Shown in pieces: positions 25,755 through 35,551 of a stretch of 53,519 bases of DNA; the stretch's first letter is position 1; each line of letters begins with the position of its first letter. Origin of the DNA: Helicobacter sp. 13S00477-4 (lineage in GTDB: Bacteria > Campylobacterota > Campylobacteria > Campylobacterales > Helicobacteraceae); contig NZ_MLAS01000013.1 of assembly GCF_002272785.1 (NCBI RefSeq), positions 1 through 53,519 of the forward strand, given 5' to 3'. Position numbers and translations under genes: made by a program. The notes under the pieces were generated by a model. It worked only from the letters and a program-made list of their open reading frames with translations. It searched no databases and was not told the DNA's origin.

Positions 25755-28161
25755 GATTAAAATAGATAATCATCAATTAGAATGTGAAGAAGGACAAACT
25801 ATCCTTGAAGTAGCCAGGAAAAATAATATTTATATCCCTGCTATTTGTTATTTGACAGGATGTTCACCAACAGTAGCTTGCAAAATGTGTATGTCAGAAA
25901 TGGATGGAAAACGTATCTATAGCTGCAATACAAAAGTCAAAAATAATTCTGAAATTTTTACTCAAACTCCAGAAATAGTTTCTGAACGAAAAGCAATCAT
26001 GCAAACATATGATGTGAATCACCCCTTAGAATGTGGAGTATGCGATAAAAGCGGTGAATGTGAACTACAGGATATGACCTTAAGGATGCAAGTAGAAACT
26101 CAACCTTTTAGAATTCAAGATGATGCAAAAAAGCCTGGATTTTGGGCTCAAGCAATATATGATCCTGATCTGTGTATTTTATGTGAACGATGCGTTACTA
26201 CTTGTAAAGACAATATTGGAGAAAATAATTTAAAAGCCATTAAGACAGATTTACATTCTCCTGATTCATTTAAAGACAATATGCCCAAAGATCCTTATAC
26301 AGTCTGGAGTAGAAAACAAAAAGCCTTGATTGGTTTTATTGGAGAAAGTCCTTGTCTTGATTGTGGTGAATGTATATCAGTATGTCCAGTAGGAGCACTT
26401 GGTTATAAAGACTTTAGCTATAAAGCAAATGCTTGGGAATTACAAAAAATAAATTCAACTTGCCCACATTGCCCTGCAGGATGCCTCATTACTTATGAAG
26501 TCAGGCACAAAGATATCACAGGAGAAAATCAAAAAATTTACCGTATCAGTAATAATTTCAATCACAATCCAATCTGTGGAACAGGTAGATTTGCATTTGA
26601 TATCGCTTCAAGCAAAGAGGGTAGTAAAAATTTATTTGAAGCAATCAGTATTTTCAAAAATGCAAAAGCTGTGCGAATTGGAGGTGATGTTACAAATGAG
26701 GAAGCATATTTGATAGAAAATTTACGTCGAAAAATTGGATTCAAACTTTATTGCGAAGAAACAAAACATTTTAAAGATTTTATAAATATCCTCTCTCAAA
26801 AACAAATTATAAATCTTTCAGATGTAAAAAAATCTGATCTTATCATTACAATAGGCTCAAGCCTCAAAACTGAAAATCCTCTCTTGCGATATGCAATCAA
26901 CAATACTTTAAAACTGAATAAAAATACTTCCTTAATTTATGCACACCCTATTAAAGATATGCTAATAGAAAAGCTTACTAAAAATATATTAAGTATTCAA
27001 TATTCGCCAAAAGGTGATGAAATCATGCTTGCTGCTATATTAATGGCACTTGAACTCAATCCTGAAGATTCTCTAAAAGAAATATATGACACAAAAATAG
27101 ATATCCAAAAAACCATCACCAAAGAAATCAAAAAAATTATCCCTCAAGAAGAAGGACAACCACCCAAAGAAATCATTGAAAAAATTAACGAAACTATTAG
27201 TTTGCCTTATTATAAAATCCTTCAAGACATAGGTATAACATATGAAATTTATGAAAAAATTGTATTTTTACTAAAGGCTGCAAATTATCCTATTTTAGTC
27301 ATTGGACAAGATATTTACAAACACCAAAATGCTAAAAATATCGCAACCCTACTAAAATACCTTGAAGAAAATACCCATATAAAAATCATCCTTATACCTC
27401 CTGAAACTAACTCTGTAGGTATTTCTTTGATTTGTAATTTAGATGAAGATAATGGGGAATTAAAAAATACCATTGGTATCCGCTCAATTGGAGAATATAT
27501 AATGGATTCTGATAAAATCAACTCAAAAAATAAGCAAAAACAAAAAGTTAATTTTATCCTACCTGCAATCAATCAATTAGAAGGTACGCTAACAAATTTT
27601 GAATATAAACTACTACCTCTTAAACCTGCACTTCCATACAATGGCTATGATTTGAGTGATATTGGACAAGCTTTTGGTTTTAAGGCAGAAAGTCTTATTG
27701 ATTATACTCATCTTTTACCAAAAAAAGCTGGTTATAAGAATATTAAATATGATTTTTTAAGAAATTTTTATACAAATAGCGGGGAAGACAAACGTGGCTA
27801 TCAAATAGAACCTGATAAAAATCCATCATCATACCCTATAAGCATCATAAAATCTATCATACCCCAAACCTTTAATGCTTATCTAAAATACCCACAAGCA
27901 CACTTTTCAGATACCACAGCTCAAAGTGAAAATTTACAAACAAAGATAGGCATATACACTTCTAAAAATAACTTAGAAACTCTTAATTTAAAACAAGGTG
28001 ATTTGATTTGTCTTGAAAAAGATAACCATTGCATTGAAGGTAATATCTATATTGATTATGATTTAGAGCAAGATATTTTTATCATTTCTCCTTGTTTAGA
28101 TAGATCGGGTCTTTTTAGACAAAATATTTTTCAAAATCTAACACTAAAGGAATGCAAATGA
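25747..28161 (+). CDS. nuoG: NADH-quinone oxidoreductase subunit G, second copy
   Basis: This 804-residue paralogue of the preceding gene also has every Fe-S ligand: Cys34/45/48/60; His92, Cys96/99/105; Cys143/146/149/153; Cys203/206/209/213; and Cys239/242/246 with Cys277. It carries a roughly 20-residue insert between the two ferredoxin-type motifs (about 170-195) that the first copy lacks, and its molybdopterin-like domain is longer. It overlaps the first copy by 8 bp. Either it replaces the first copy in a second form of complex I, or both lie in series in one enlarged arm. Confidence 0.92.
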   Translation: MIKIKIDNHQLECEEGQTILEVARKNNIYIPAICYLTGCSPTVACKMCMSEMDGKRIYSCNTKVKNNSEIFTQTPEIVSERKAIMQTYDVNHPLECGVCDKSGECELQDMTLRMQVETQPFRIQDDAKKPGFWAQAIYDPDLCILCERCVTTCKDNIGENNLKAIKTDLHSPDSFKDNMPKDPYTVWSRKQKALIGFIGESPCLDCGECISVCPVGALGYKDFSYKANAWELQKINSTCPHCPAGCLITYEVRHKDITGENQKIYRISNNFNHNPICGTGRFAFDIASSKEGSKNLFEAISIFKNAKAVRIGGDVTNEEAYLIENLRRKIGFKLYCEETKHFKDFINILSQKQIINLSDVKKSDLIITIGSSLKTENPLLRYAINNTLKLNKNTSLIYAHPIKDMLIEKLTKNILSIQYSPKGDEIMLAAILMALELNPEDSLKEIYDTKIDIQKTITKEIKKIIPQEEGQPPKEIIEKINETISLPYYKILQDIGITYEIYEKIVFLLKAANYPILVIGQDIYKHQNAKNIATLLKYLEENTHIKIILIPPETNSVGISLICNLDEDNGELKNTIGIRSIGEYIMDSDKINSKNKQKQKVNFILPAINQLEGTLTNFEYKLLPLKPALPYNGYDLSDIGQAFGFKAESLIDYTHLLPKKAGYKNIKYDFLRNFYTNSGEDKRGYQIEPDKNPSSYPISIIKSIIPQTFNAYLKYPQAHFSDTTAQSENLQTKIGIYTSKNNLETLNLKQGDLICLEKDNHCIEGNIYIDYDLEQDIFIISPCLDRSGLFRQNIFQNLTLKECK

Positions 28162-29147
28162 GTGCATTTATCGTAGAAACATTGATTAAAATCTTAATTT
28201 TAGTTTTAGTTTTTTCATTTTTAGGCGGATTTGCAACTTACATCGAAAGAAAAATATTAGCATTTTTTCAACGTAGACTTGGACCAAGTTATGTAGGACC
28301 TTGGGGGCTATTTCAAGTTATCGCAGATGGTATTAAACTTTTTAGCAAAGAAGATATTCTACCACAAAATGCCAATAAGATTATTTTTACCATTGCTCCA
28401 GTTATCGCCATGATGAGTGCTTTTGTTTCAATGGCTCCTATTCCATTTTTTGGAAATTTTATGATTTTTGGCTATGAAATCAGACCTATTATTTCAGATA
28501 TCAACATTGGTTTATTATTTTTTTTAGCTATGGGTTCTGTTGGTATTTACGCCCCTTTACTTGCAGGGCTATCATCTTCAAGCAAATATTCTTTAATCGG
28601 AGCAGCAAGAGCTGCTATACAACTTTTAAGCTTTGAAGTTGTGAGTACATTAACTATTCTGGCTCCTTTAATGATTGTAGGCTCTTTATCTCTAGTTGAG
28701 ATTAATAATTATCAATCTGGAGGGATTTTAAATTGGTTGGTTTTCAAACAACCTTTAGCATTTTTACTTTTCCTGATAGCAAGTTATGCAGAACTGAATC
28801 GAACCCCCTTTGATCTCCTTGAACACGAAGCTGAAATAGTTGCTGGTTATGCTACTGAATACAGTGGGTTAAAATGGGGGATGTTCTTCCTGGCTGAATA
28901 TGCACATTTATTTGCATTTTGTTTTGTTATCTCTCTTATTTTCTTTGGGGGATTTAATCCCTTATGGATTATACCTGGAGGGATTGCTATAATATTAAAA
29001 GTTTGTTTTTTTGTATTTTTATCAATGTGGGCAAGAGCAACATTTCCACATGTAAGACCTGATCAATTGATGTATATGTGTTGGAAAATTATGATGCCAT
29101 TGGCATTATTAAATATTTTAATCACAAGCATTGCTATTTTGTTATAG
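28158..29147 (+). CDS. nuoH: NADH-quinone oxidoreductase subunit H
   Basis: This 329-residue subunit with eight or nine transmembrane helices forms the quinone entry channel. The [20 protein letters not shown] segment and the acidic [20 protein letters not shown] loop are intact. ATG 28158 is chosen: AAAGGA ends 6 nt before it, while the ATG at 28152 touches that site. The start overlaps the preceding stop (ATGA). Confidence 0.96.
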   Translation: MSAFIVETLIKILILVLVFSFLGGFATYIERKILAFFQRRLGPSYVGPWGLFQVIADGIKLFSKEDILPQNANKIIFTIAPVIAMMSAFVSMAPIPFFGNFMIFGYEIRPIISDINIGLLFFLAMGSVGIYAPLLAGLSSSSKYSLIGAARAAIQLLSFEVVSTLTILAPLMIVGSLSLVEINNYQSGGILNWLVFKQPLAFLLFLIASYAELNRTPFDLLEHEAEIVAGYATEYSGLKWGMFFLAEYAHLFAFCFVISLIFFGGFNPLWIIPGGIAIILKVCFFVFLSMWARATFPHVRPDQLMYMCWKIMMPLALLNILITSIAILL

Positions 29148-29157
29148 GAGGACAAAC

Positions 29158-29742
29158 ATGTCAAAACAACATTACAAATGGATACAAACAAGCCAACCTA
29201 AAGCTTCCATACCTGAAAAATTCTTTAAATCTGTAAAAACTACTTGCGGGATGGATCTTTTTAAAGGACTTGCTCTTACCTTTAAAGAATTTTTTAGTAA
29301 AAAAGTTACTATCCATTATCCACTAGAAATCCTTCCATTAAGCCCAAGATATAGAGCTGTACACAATCTACAACGTTTACTTGAATCTGGCGAGGAAAGA
29401 TGTATTGGCTGTGGATTGTGTGAAAAAATATGCACCAGTAATTGTATACGCATCATAACACATAAAGGCGAGGATGGGAGAAAAAAAATTGACAGTTATA
29501 CAATCAATTTAGGTCGTTGCATCTATTGTGGATTGTGTGCAGAAGTATGTCCAGAACTGGCTATTGTTATGGGGAATAGATTCGAAAATGCAAGCGAGCA
29601 GAGGGCACATTTTGGCATCAAAGAAGATTTTCTAAAAAATATTGATGATGCAAAAAATTATTCGCAAATTGAATTTCAAGGTTTTGGTTCACCAAGTATT
29701 GATGCTGATAAAAAAATTAAAAAAACCCCTTTGGATTATTAG
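29158..29742 (+). CDS. nuoI: NADH-quinone oxidoreductase subunit I
   Basis: NuoI carries clusters N6a and N6b between NuoG and NuoB. The 194-residue protein has the two ferredoxin motifs [15 protein letters not shown] and [15 protein letters not shown]. The start ATG 29158 follows GGAGG by 5 nt. An in-frame upstream ATG at 29131 lies within nuoH and has no ribosome site. Confidence 0.96.
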   Translation: MSKQHYKWIQTSQPKASIPEKFFKSVKTTCGMDLFKGLALTFKEFFSKKVTIHYPLEILPLSPRYRAVHNLQRLLESGEERCIGCGLCEKICTSNCIRIITHKGEDGRKKIDSYTINLGRCIYCGLCAEVCPELAIVMGNRFENASEQRAHFGIKEDFLKNIDDAKNYSQIEFQGFGSPSIDADKKIKKTPLDY

Positions 29743-29750
29743 GAGTATCT

Positions 29751-30302
29751 ATGTTTGAGACAATTGCTTTTTATATATTTGCGATTTTGAGTTTATCAAT
29801 GTTTTTAATAGCAGTAACGACCAAAAACATTTTATATGCTATTACAGCTCTTGCAAGTGGAATGATACTCATTTCAGCATTTTTCTTTTTATTGGGAGCT
29901 GAATTTTTAGGAGTAACACAAATTGCAGTTTATGCTGGAGCTGTCATTGTAATGTATGCATTTGGAATGATGTTTTTTGATAGCTCACAAGATGTAGTTG
30001 AACGTTCCCATTCCAAAAAACTTGTTTACATATTAGTGTTTGGGATTGTCATTATTCTTGTGCTAATTTTAGGGGCTCCTATTGTAAGTCAAAATCTATC
30101 AAAAATACAAATTGATACCGCTACAGCTATGACAAATAAAATAAGCAATATTGAACTCATTGGATATATTTTGTTCACAAAATACCTCATTCCGTTTGAA
30201 GTTGCCGCTGTAATGCTTCTAGCTGCTATGATAGGTGGGATTGCAACAGGATTAAGAAAAATCGAATTTCCATCACAAGAACCCATAAAGGAAATCCTAT
30301 GA
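29751..30302 (+). CDS. nuoJ: NADH-quinone oxidoreductase subunit J
   Basis: A 183-residue membrane subunit with five predicted helices, next to NuoA and NuoK in complex I. The third helix contains the conserved TQIAVYAGAVIVMYAFGMM, which flexes during coupling. It overlaps nuoK by 4 bp. Confidence 0.95.
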   Translation: MFETIAFYIFAILSLSMFLIAVTTKNILYAITALASGMILISAFFFLLGAEFLGVTQIAVYAGAVIVMYAFGMMFFDSSQDVVERSHSKKLVYILVFGIVIILVLILGAPIVSQNLSKIQIDTATAMTNKISNIELIGYILFTKYLIPFEVAAVMLLAAMIGGIATGLRKIEFPSQEPIKEIL

Positions 30303-30601
30303 TAAGCTTGGGTCATTATTTAATACTTTGTGCATTGATGTTTTGTATTGGTCTATTTGGTATGCTAAAACGTAAAAATATTTTAATGCTATTTTTTTCA
30401 ACAGAAATAATGCTTAATGCACTTAATATCGGTTTTGTAGCTATTGGAAATTTTATAGGCGATATGAATGGGCAAATTTTTGCTCTTTTTATCATCGCAA
30501 TAGCAGCAAGTGAAGTAGCCATTGGACTTGGATTAGTGATTATGTGGTTTAAGAAATACAAAACTCTTGACATTGATCATTTAAATACAATGAAGGATTA
30601 A
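30299..30601 (+). CDS. nuoK: NADH-quinone oxidoreductase subunit K
   Basis: A 100-residue membrane subunit with three helices. The two buried glutamates of the proton path are present (STEIMLNALN and AASEVAIGLGLV). It overlaps nuoJ and is followed by nuoL after 2 bp. Confidence 0.96.
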   Translation: MISLGHYLILCALMFCIGLFGMLKRKNILMLFFSTEIMLNALNIGFVAIGNFIGDMNGQIFALFIIAIAASEVAIGLGLVIMWFKKYKTLDIDHLNTMKD

Positions 30602-30603
30602 AA

Positions 30604-32469
30604 ATGTATTTCTTATCTGACAAAGCCTATATCTTTCTTCTATGTTTGGTTATTTTCTCTCCATTGTTTGGGGCTATATATGCAGGTTTTTATGGAAATA
30701 AAGAAAAATCTTTTCATGTTGGTATTTTAAATTCTTTTTTTATCTTTTTATCCTTTATAGCCAGTGTGATATTATTCATAAGTGCCACAAATGGAGTCAA
30801 ATTTGAAATCAGCCTAATAGACTGGCTAAGTTTAGGAGATTTTCAAACCGAATTTTCTTTTATGCTAGACCCTATTAGTGCTACAATGATTTTAGTCGTC
30901 AGCCTTGTTTCACTTTTGGTTCATATTTATTCAATTGGATATATGGAAAAAGATAAAGGCTATAACCGATATTTTAGCTATCTTTCTGGATTTGTTTTTT
31001 CAATGATGGTGCTAGTAACTAGTGATAATTTTTTAGGGTTATTTATAGGATGGGAAGGAGTGGGGCTATGTTCTTATCTGCTCATTGGTTTTTGGTATGA
31101 GAGAGAAAGTGCTAACAAAGCCTCTATTGAAGCTTTTGTAATGAATAGAATTGCAGATTTAGCTATGCTACTTGGAATTATTATGATTTATTGGGTATTT
31201 GGCACGCTCAAATACCAAGAAGTCTTTGATATTATCACTTCTATAGATATTCCAATTCCCTATTTAAGCACAATTGGTATCTTATTGTTCATAGGTGCTA
31301 TGGGCAAATCAGCTCAATTTCCACTGCATACTTGGCTCGCAAATGCAATGGAAGGTCCTACGCCAGTTTCAGCACTTATCCACGCTGCAACAATGGTAAC
31401 AGCAGGTGTATATTTAATCATCCGTTCAAATCCAATCTATGATGCAATTCCCAATATTGGATATTTTATCGCCTGTCTTGGTGCATTTGTGGCAATCTTT
31501 GGAGCAAGTATGGCATTAGTGAACACAGACCTTAAAAGAATCATTGCATATTCTACATTATCACAGCTTGGTTATATGTTTGTCGCAGCAGGGATTGGGG
31601 CTTATTGGATTGCATTGTTCCATTTATTTACTCATGCATTTTTTAAATCACTCCTATTTTTAGGAGCTGGTAATATAATGCATGCAATGGAAGACAAACT
31701 TGATATTACAAAAATGGGTGCCCTTTTCAAACCTCTCAAATTAAGTGCAATTTTTATGATCATTGCTTCTGCAGCACTTTCAGGTATTTATCCTTTTGCT
31801 GGTTTTTTTTCAAAAGATAAAATATTGGAAATAAGCTTTGGTTCTCAACATTATTTTTTATGGTTCATATTATTGATCGGAGCTGCTATGACAGCATTTT
31901 ATAGTTTCAGACTCATAATGCTTGTATTTTTTGGACCACAAAAACACACAATCAAACATCCCCATGAAGCAAAATCTTTTATGTTATGGAGTATGTTTCC
32001 ATTATCTATATTAGCCATAATTACAGGATTTTTTGAAAAAAATTTCTCTTATTTCATTGCTCAAAGTATTCCAAATTTAAAACAATTCCACGCACCTATC
32101 TTATTGTTAATTTTCATCACAAGCTTTATCGTTATTCTATCGATTTTGTATGCTATATATCGTTATTATAATGGATTTAAAGAGACAAAATCCGGATTTT
32201 TATATCAAATCCTTGCCAATCAATACTATATTCCTCAGCTTTATAAAAAATTCCTAATAATTCCTTTTATTAATATTTCAAATTTTCTATGGAAATACAT
32301 TGAAATAAAAATTATTGATGCAACTGTCGATAGCATCGGTAAACTATTGATATTGCTAAGTAAAATATTTCGCTCTATTCAAAATGGAAACATCACGAGC
32401 TCTCTACATTTGATGAGTTTTGGCATTTTTATGATGCTTTTATTCGCAATCATTGGACTTTGGAGGTAA
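30604..32469 (+). CDS. nuoL: NADH-quinone oxidoreductase subunit L
   Basis: This 621-residue antiporter-like subunit is the distal proton pump of complex I, with about 16 helices and a long lateral helix near the C-terminus. Conserved features include LFIGWEGVGLCSYLLIGFW with its essential Glu, and the HTWLANAMEGPTPVSALIHAATMVTAGVY block. Length is typical. Confidence 0.96.
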   Translation: MYFLSDKAYIFLLCLVIFSPLFGAIYAGFYGNKEKSFHVGILNSFFIFLSFIASVILFISATNGVKFEISLIDWLSLGDFQTEFSFMLDPISATMILVVSLVSLLVHIYSIGYMEKDKGYNRYFSYLSGFVFSMMVLVTSDNFLGLFIGWEGVGLCSYLLIGFWYERESANKASIEAFVMNRIADLAMLLGIIMIYWVFGTLKYQEVFDIITSIDIPIPYLSTIGILLFIGAMGKSAQFPLHTWLANAMEGPTPVSALIHAATMVTAGVYLIIRSNPIYDAIPNIGYFIACLGAFVAIFGASMALVNTDLKRIIAYSTLSQLGYMFVAAGIGAYWIALFHLFTHAFFKSLLFLGAGNIMHAMEDKLDITKMGALFKPLKLSAIFMIIASAALSGIYPFAGFFSKDKILEISFGSQHYFLWFILLIGAAMTAFYSFRLIMLVFFGPQKHTIKHPHEAKSFMLWSMFPLSILAIITGFFEKNFSYFIAQSIPNLKQFHAPILLLIFITSFIVILSILYAIYRYYNGFKETKSGFLYQILANQYYIPQLYKKFLIIPFINISNFLWKYIEIKIIDATVDSIGKLLILLSKIFRSIQNGNITSSLHLMSFGIFMMLLFAIIGLWR

Positions 32470-32472
32470 ATC

Positions 32473-34047
32473 ATGGACTATTTGCTTAGTATTATTATTT
32501 TTTTTCCGGCTCTAGCTTCCATTTTTATCTTCATGATGGATAATAATGTTGCCAAACCATACGGAATCACCATTAGCCTGATTGAATTTATTTTAGTGAT
32601 GGTTTTATGGATGGGTTTTGATTACTCAAATCCAAATATGCAATTTGAAAATACTTTTGCTCTCATCACAACTTATGGTATTAATTATCATATAGGCATT
32701 GATGGGATTTCACTCTTTTTATTGATCCTGAATGCTTTTATCATCTTTTTAGGAACCATTTATCTCAATCAGCCCAATGATAAAAATCATCTAGTTGTTT
32801 GCTTATTGCTTCTTGAAAGTATTTTAATGGGAGTGTTTTCTTCCTTAAATATGGTGTTATTTTATATATTTTGGGAAATTTCACTCATACCTATCTTATA
32901 TATGATAGGGGCTTGGGGAACTGGAGAAAAAATATATGCAGCATTAAAATTCTTTTTATACACATTTACATCATCAGTAATTATGTTTATTGGCATACTA
33001 TATTTTGCTTACCTATTTTTTATAACGACAGGAAAATGGAGTTTTGATGTTTTAGATTGGTATACCCTTACATTGCCATTTGATATTCAAATTTGGTTAT
33101 TTTTGGCTTTCTTTGTAAGTATTGCAGTTAAGATCCCTATATTTCCTTTCCATACTTGGCTACCACATGCCTATGGAGATGCCCCAACATTAGGATCAGT
33201 AATCCTTTCAGCCGTATTACTAAAAATGGGTACTTATGCCCTGATTAGATTTTCATTGCCATTTTTTCCAGATGCAAGCTTTGCACTTGTAGTTCCCATA
33301 GCTATTTTGGCATTATTTATGGTCATTTATGGAGGGATGCTTGCATTTGCCCAAACTGATATGAAACAAGTTATTGCTTATAGTTCAATATCACACATGG
33401 GTGTTGCAGTAATAGGAACATTTGCGCTCAATCTTGAAGGTCTTGGAGGATCAATCTTCACAATGTTTGGGCATGGGATTATTAGTGGAGCTCTATTTAT
33501 GCTAGTAGGGATGATTTATCATAGAAAAAAAACAAGACAAATTTCAGAATTTGGAGGGTTAGCTCAAATAATGCCTAAGTATGCGACAATGTTTGGTATA
33601 GTAATGATGGCAAATGTTGGCTTACCACTTACCATAGGCTTTATTGGTGAATTTTTTAGCTTGCTGGGATTTTTTAAGTCTCATCCTATTTTAACTCTAT
33701 TGGCTGGAACAAGCATTATATTATCTGCGATTTATATGCTCATTTTATACAAAAAAGTATTTTTAGGTTCGATCCAAAATATAAAAAACCTCACACTCAA
33801 AGACCTTTGCCCCAGAGAAATGACTGTAATGATTTCTTTTGTTGTTGTGATTATATTTTTTGGAATCTATCCTAAGCCTATTTTAATCCCTATTCAAAAT
33901 AGCACTCAACAATTATTACAAATTATGAATGATAGGGCAATCAAAGAAAATACAAAAATCCATCTGCAAAACTCTTTAAACAAACAAAAAACTGCTCTTG
34001 ATACATTACATATACAAAAACTACTCAAAGAGGTGCAATATGCTTGA
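32473..34047 (+). CDS. nuoM: NADH-quinone oxidoreductase subunit M
   Basis: This 524-residue antiporter-like proton-pumping subunit has about 14 helices. The essential Glu in FYIFWEISLIPILYMIGAWG and the FHTWLPHAYGDAPTLGSVILS motif are present. A hydrophilic C-terminal extension after about residue 475 is lysine-rich. It overlaps nuoN by 8 bp. Confidence 0.96.
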   Translation: MDYLLSIIIFFPALASIFIFMMDNNVAKPYGITISLIEFILVMVLWMGFDYSNPNMQFENTFALITTYGINYHIGIDGISLFLLILNAFIIFLGTIYLNQPNDKNHLVVCLLLLESILMGVFSSLNMVLFYIFWEISLIPILYMIGAWGTGEKIYAALKFFLYTFTSSVIMFIGILYFAYLFFITTGKWSFDVLDWYTLTLPFDIQIWLFLAFFVSIAVKIPIFPFHTWLPHAYGDAPTLGSVILSAVLLKMGTYALIRFSLPFFPDASFALVVPIAILALFMVIYGGMLAFAQTDMKQVIAYSSISHMGVAVIGTFALNLEGLGGSIFTMFGHGIISGALFMLVGMIYHRKKTRQISEFGGLAQIMPKYATMFGIVMMANVGLPLTIGFIGEFFSLLGFFKSHPILTLLAGTSIILSAIYMLILYKKVFLGSIQNIKNLTLKDLCPREMTVMISFVVVIIFFGIYPKPILIPIQNSTQQLLQIMNDRAIKENTKIHLQNSLNKQKTALDTLHIQKLLKEVQYA

Positions 34048-35533
34048 TACTCTTAATCTTTCTTTTGGGGATTTGAAACTGCATACAGTTTTTCCTATGT
34101 TTATTGTTATTTTTGGAGGGCTTTGTATATTAGCAGTCAATGCTTTCACACTCAAGTTTTCTCGTAGCCTCAATGTAGCTTTGTGTATGCTCTTTATTGC
34201 GATTGACTTAGCATTTATCTTAGGGCTTAGGGATTTTGATTCTGGTTTTTTTGGCTTAATAACTCTTGATGGAGTCTCTATATTGACTCAAATCATTATA
34301 TTAATAGGGAGTTTATTTTTTATATTTTTAGCAATCTCAAAAAAACGTTATGCAGAATTTCAAACTCCTGAATTTTATCCTTTATATTTATTTATGACTG
34401 CAGGTTTTCAGTTTATGGTTTCAAGTGATAATCTCATTTTAATCCTACTTGGTCTTGAAATAGCTTCACTATCACTCTGTGTACTTATTGCTTTCAATGA
34501 TGAAAATACAGGTATTGAAGCAGCTATGAAATATTTTGTGATGGGTGTTTTAGCAAGTGCCTTTTATATAATAGGTGCAATGTTTTTCTATCTTTCTACA
34601 GGTAGTATTGAAATGCACAATATCATTGCTTCAATCTATAAAAACAATTTTGAACCGACTATTTTATTGGTGATTGGTTTTATATTCATGGTTGGAGCCA
34701 TCGGATTTAAAATATCACTTGTACCTTTCCATACTTGGATGCCTGATGTTTATGAAGGGAGTAACCCTGTACTTGCTGGATATATTTCAATCATCCCAAA
34801 AATAGCAGGCTTTGCAATAGCTATAAGGATATTTGATATTTTTATCAAATCAGAAATCACTTGGATAGAAAACTTGCTTTACATTTTGATAATCATCACA
34901 ATCACCTTGCCTAATATCATGGCTTTAATACAAGAAGATATTAAAAGAATGCTGTCTTTTAGTTCCATTTCTCACTCTGGTTTTGCCTTAGCTTGTATTT
35001 TTATCAATACAACACAAAGTCAAAATGCAATGTTTTTGTATTGGTTTTTATTCCTCATAACAAATATAGGTGCATTCAGTATCCTCTGGCTTTCAAAAAA
35101 CAAACAAAAATTATGGCATCCTCGCTACGATCATCCTTATTCAAAATTTCAAGGGTTGGTAAGGATTTCTCCATTAATGGCAATTTTATTAGCTATTTTT
35201 ATGCTCAGTCTCGCAGGCATACCCCCATTTGCAGTTTTTTGGGGTAAAATGTTTGCAGTGAGTTCAGCTATCAATGCTGGATATATTTGGCTAGCTATTA
35301 CAATGATGTTAAATAGTGCTATTGCTGCATATTATTATCTAAAACTCATTGTTTTTATGTTTCTTAAAAAACCTATTATTGGAACGCAGAACTCTGAAAT
35401 TTATTTAGAAAATTCAACCTATTCTATCAAAGGAGTTATTGGAATTGTTGCTATAATTTGCTGCTTATCTATTTTTGTGGTCCAATTTTTGCTTGATATT
35501 ACTTCAAAATATATCACCAATAATATTTATTGA
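34040..35533 (+). CDS. nuoN: NADH-quinone oxidoreductase subunit N
   Basis: The third antiporter-like subunit, 497 residues from ATG 34040 (GAGG upstream); the in-frame ATG at 33998 lies inside nuoM and is not preferred. The block FHTWMPDVYEGSNPVLAGYIS is conserved. nuoN ends the complex I genes, but the next gene starts only 18 bp downstream, so transcription should continue. Confidence 0.96.
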   Translation: MLDTLNLSFGDLKLHTVFPMFIVIFGGLCILAVNAFTLKFSRSLNVALCMLFIAIDLAFILGLRDFDSGFFGLITLDGVSILTQIIILIGSLFFIFLAISKKRYAEFQTPEFYPLYLFMTAGFQFMVSSDNLILILLGLEIASLSLCVLIAFNDENTGIEAAMKYFVMGVLASAFYIIGAMFFYLSTGSIEMHNIIASIYKNNFEPTILLVIGFIFMVGAIGFKISLVPFHTWMPDVYEGSNPVLAGYISIIPKIAGFAIAIRIFDIFIKSEITWIENLLYILIIITITLPNIMALIQEDIKRMLSFSSISHSGFALACIFINTTQSQNAMFLYWFLFLITNIGAFSILWLSKNKQKLWHPRYDHPYSKFQGLVRISPLMAILLAIFMLSLAGIPPFAVFWGKMFAVSSAINAGYIWLAITMMLNSAIAAYYYLKLIVFMFLKKPIIGTQNSEIYLENSTYSIKGVIGIVAIICCLSIFVVQFLLDITSKYITNNIY

Positions 35534-35551
35534 TCTTTTTTGGAGAAATCT

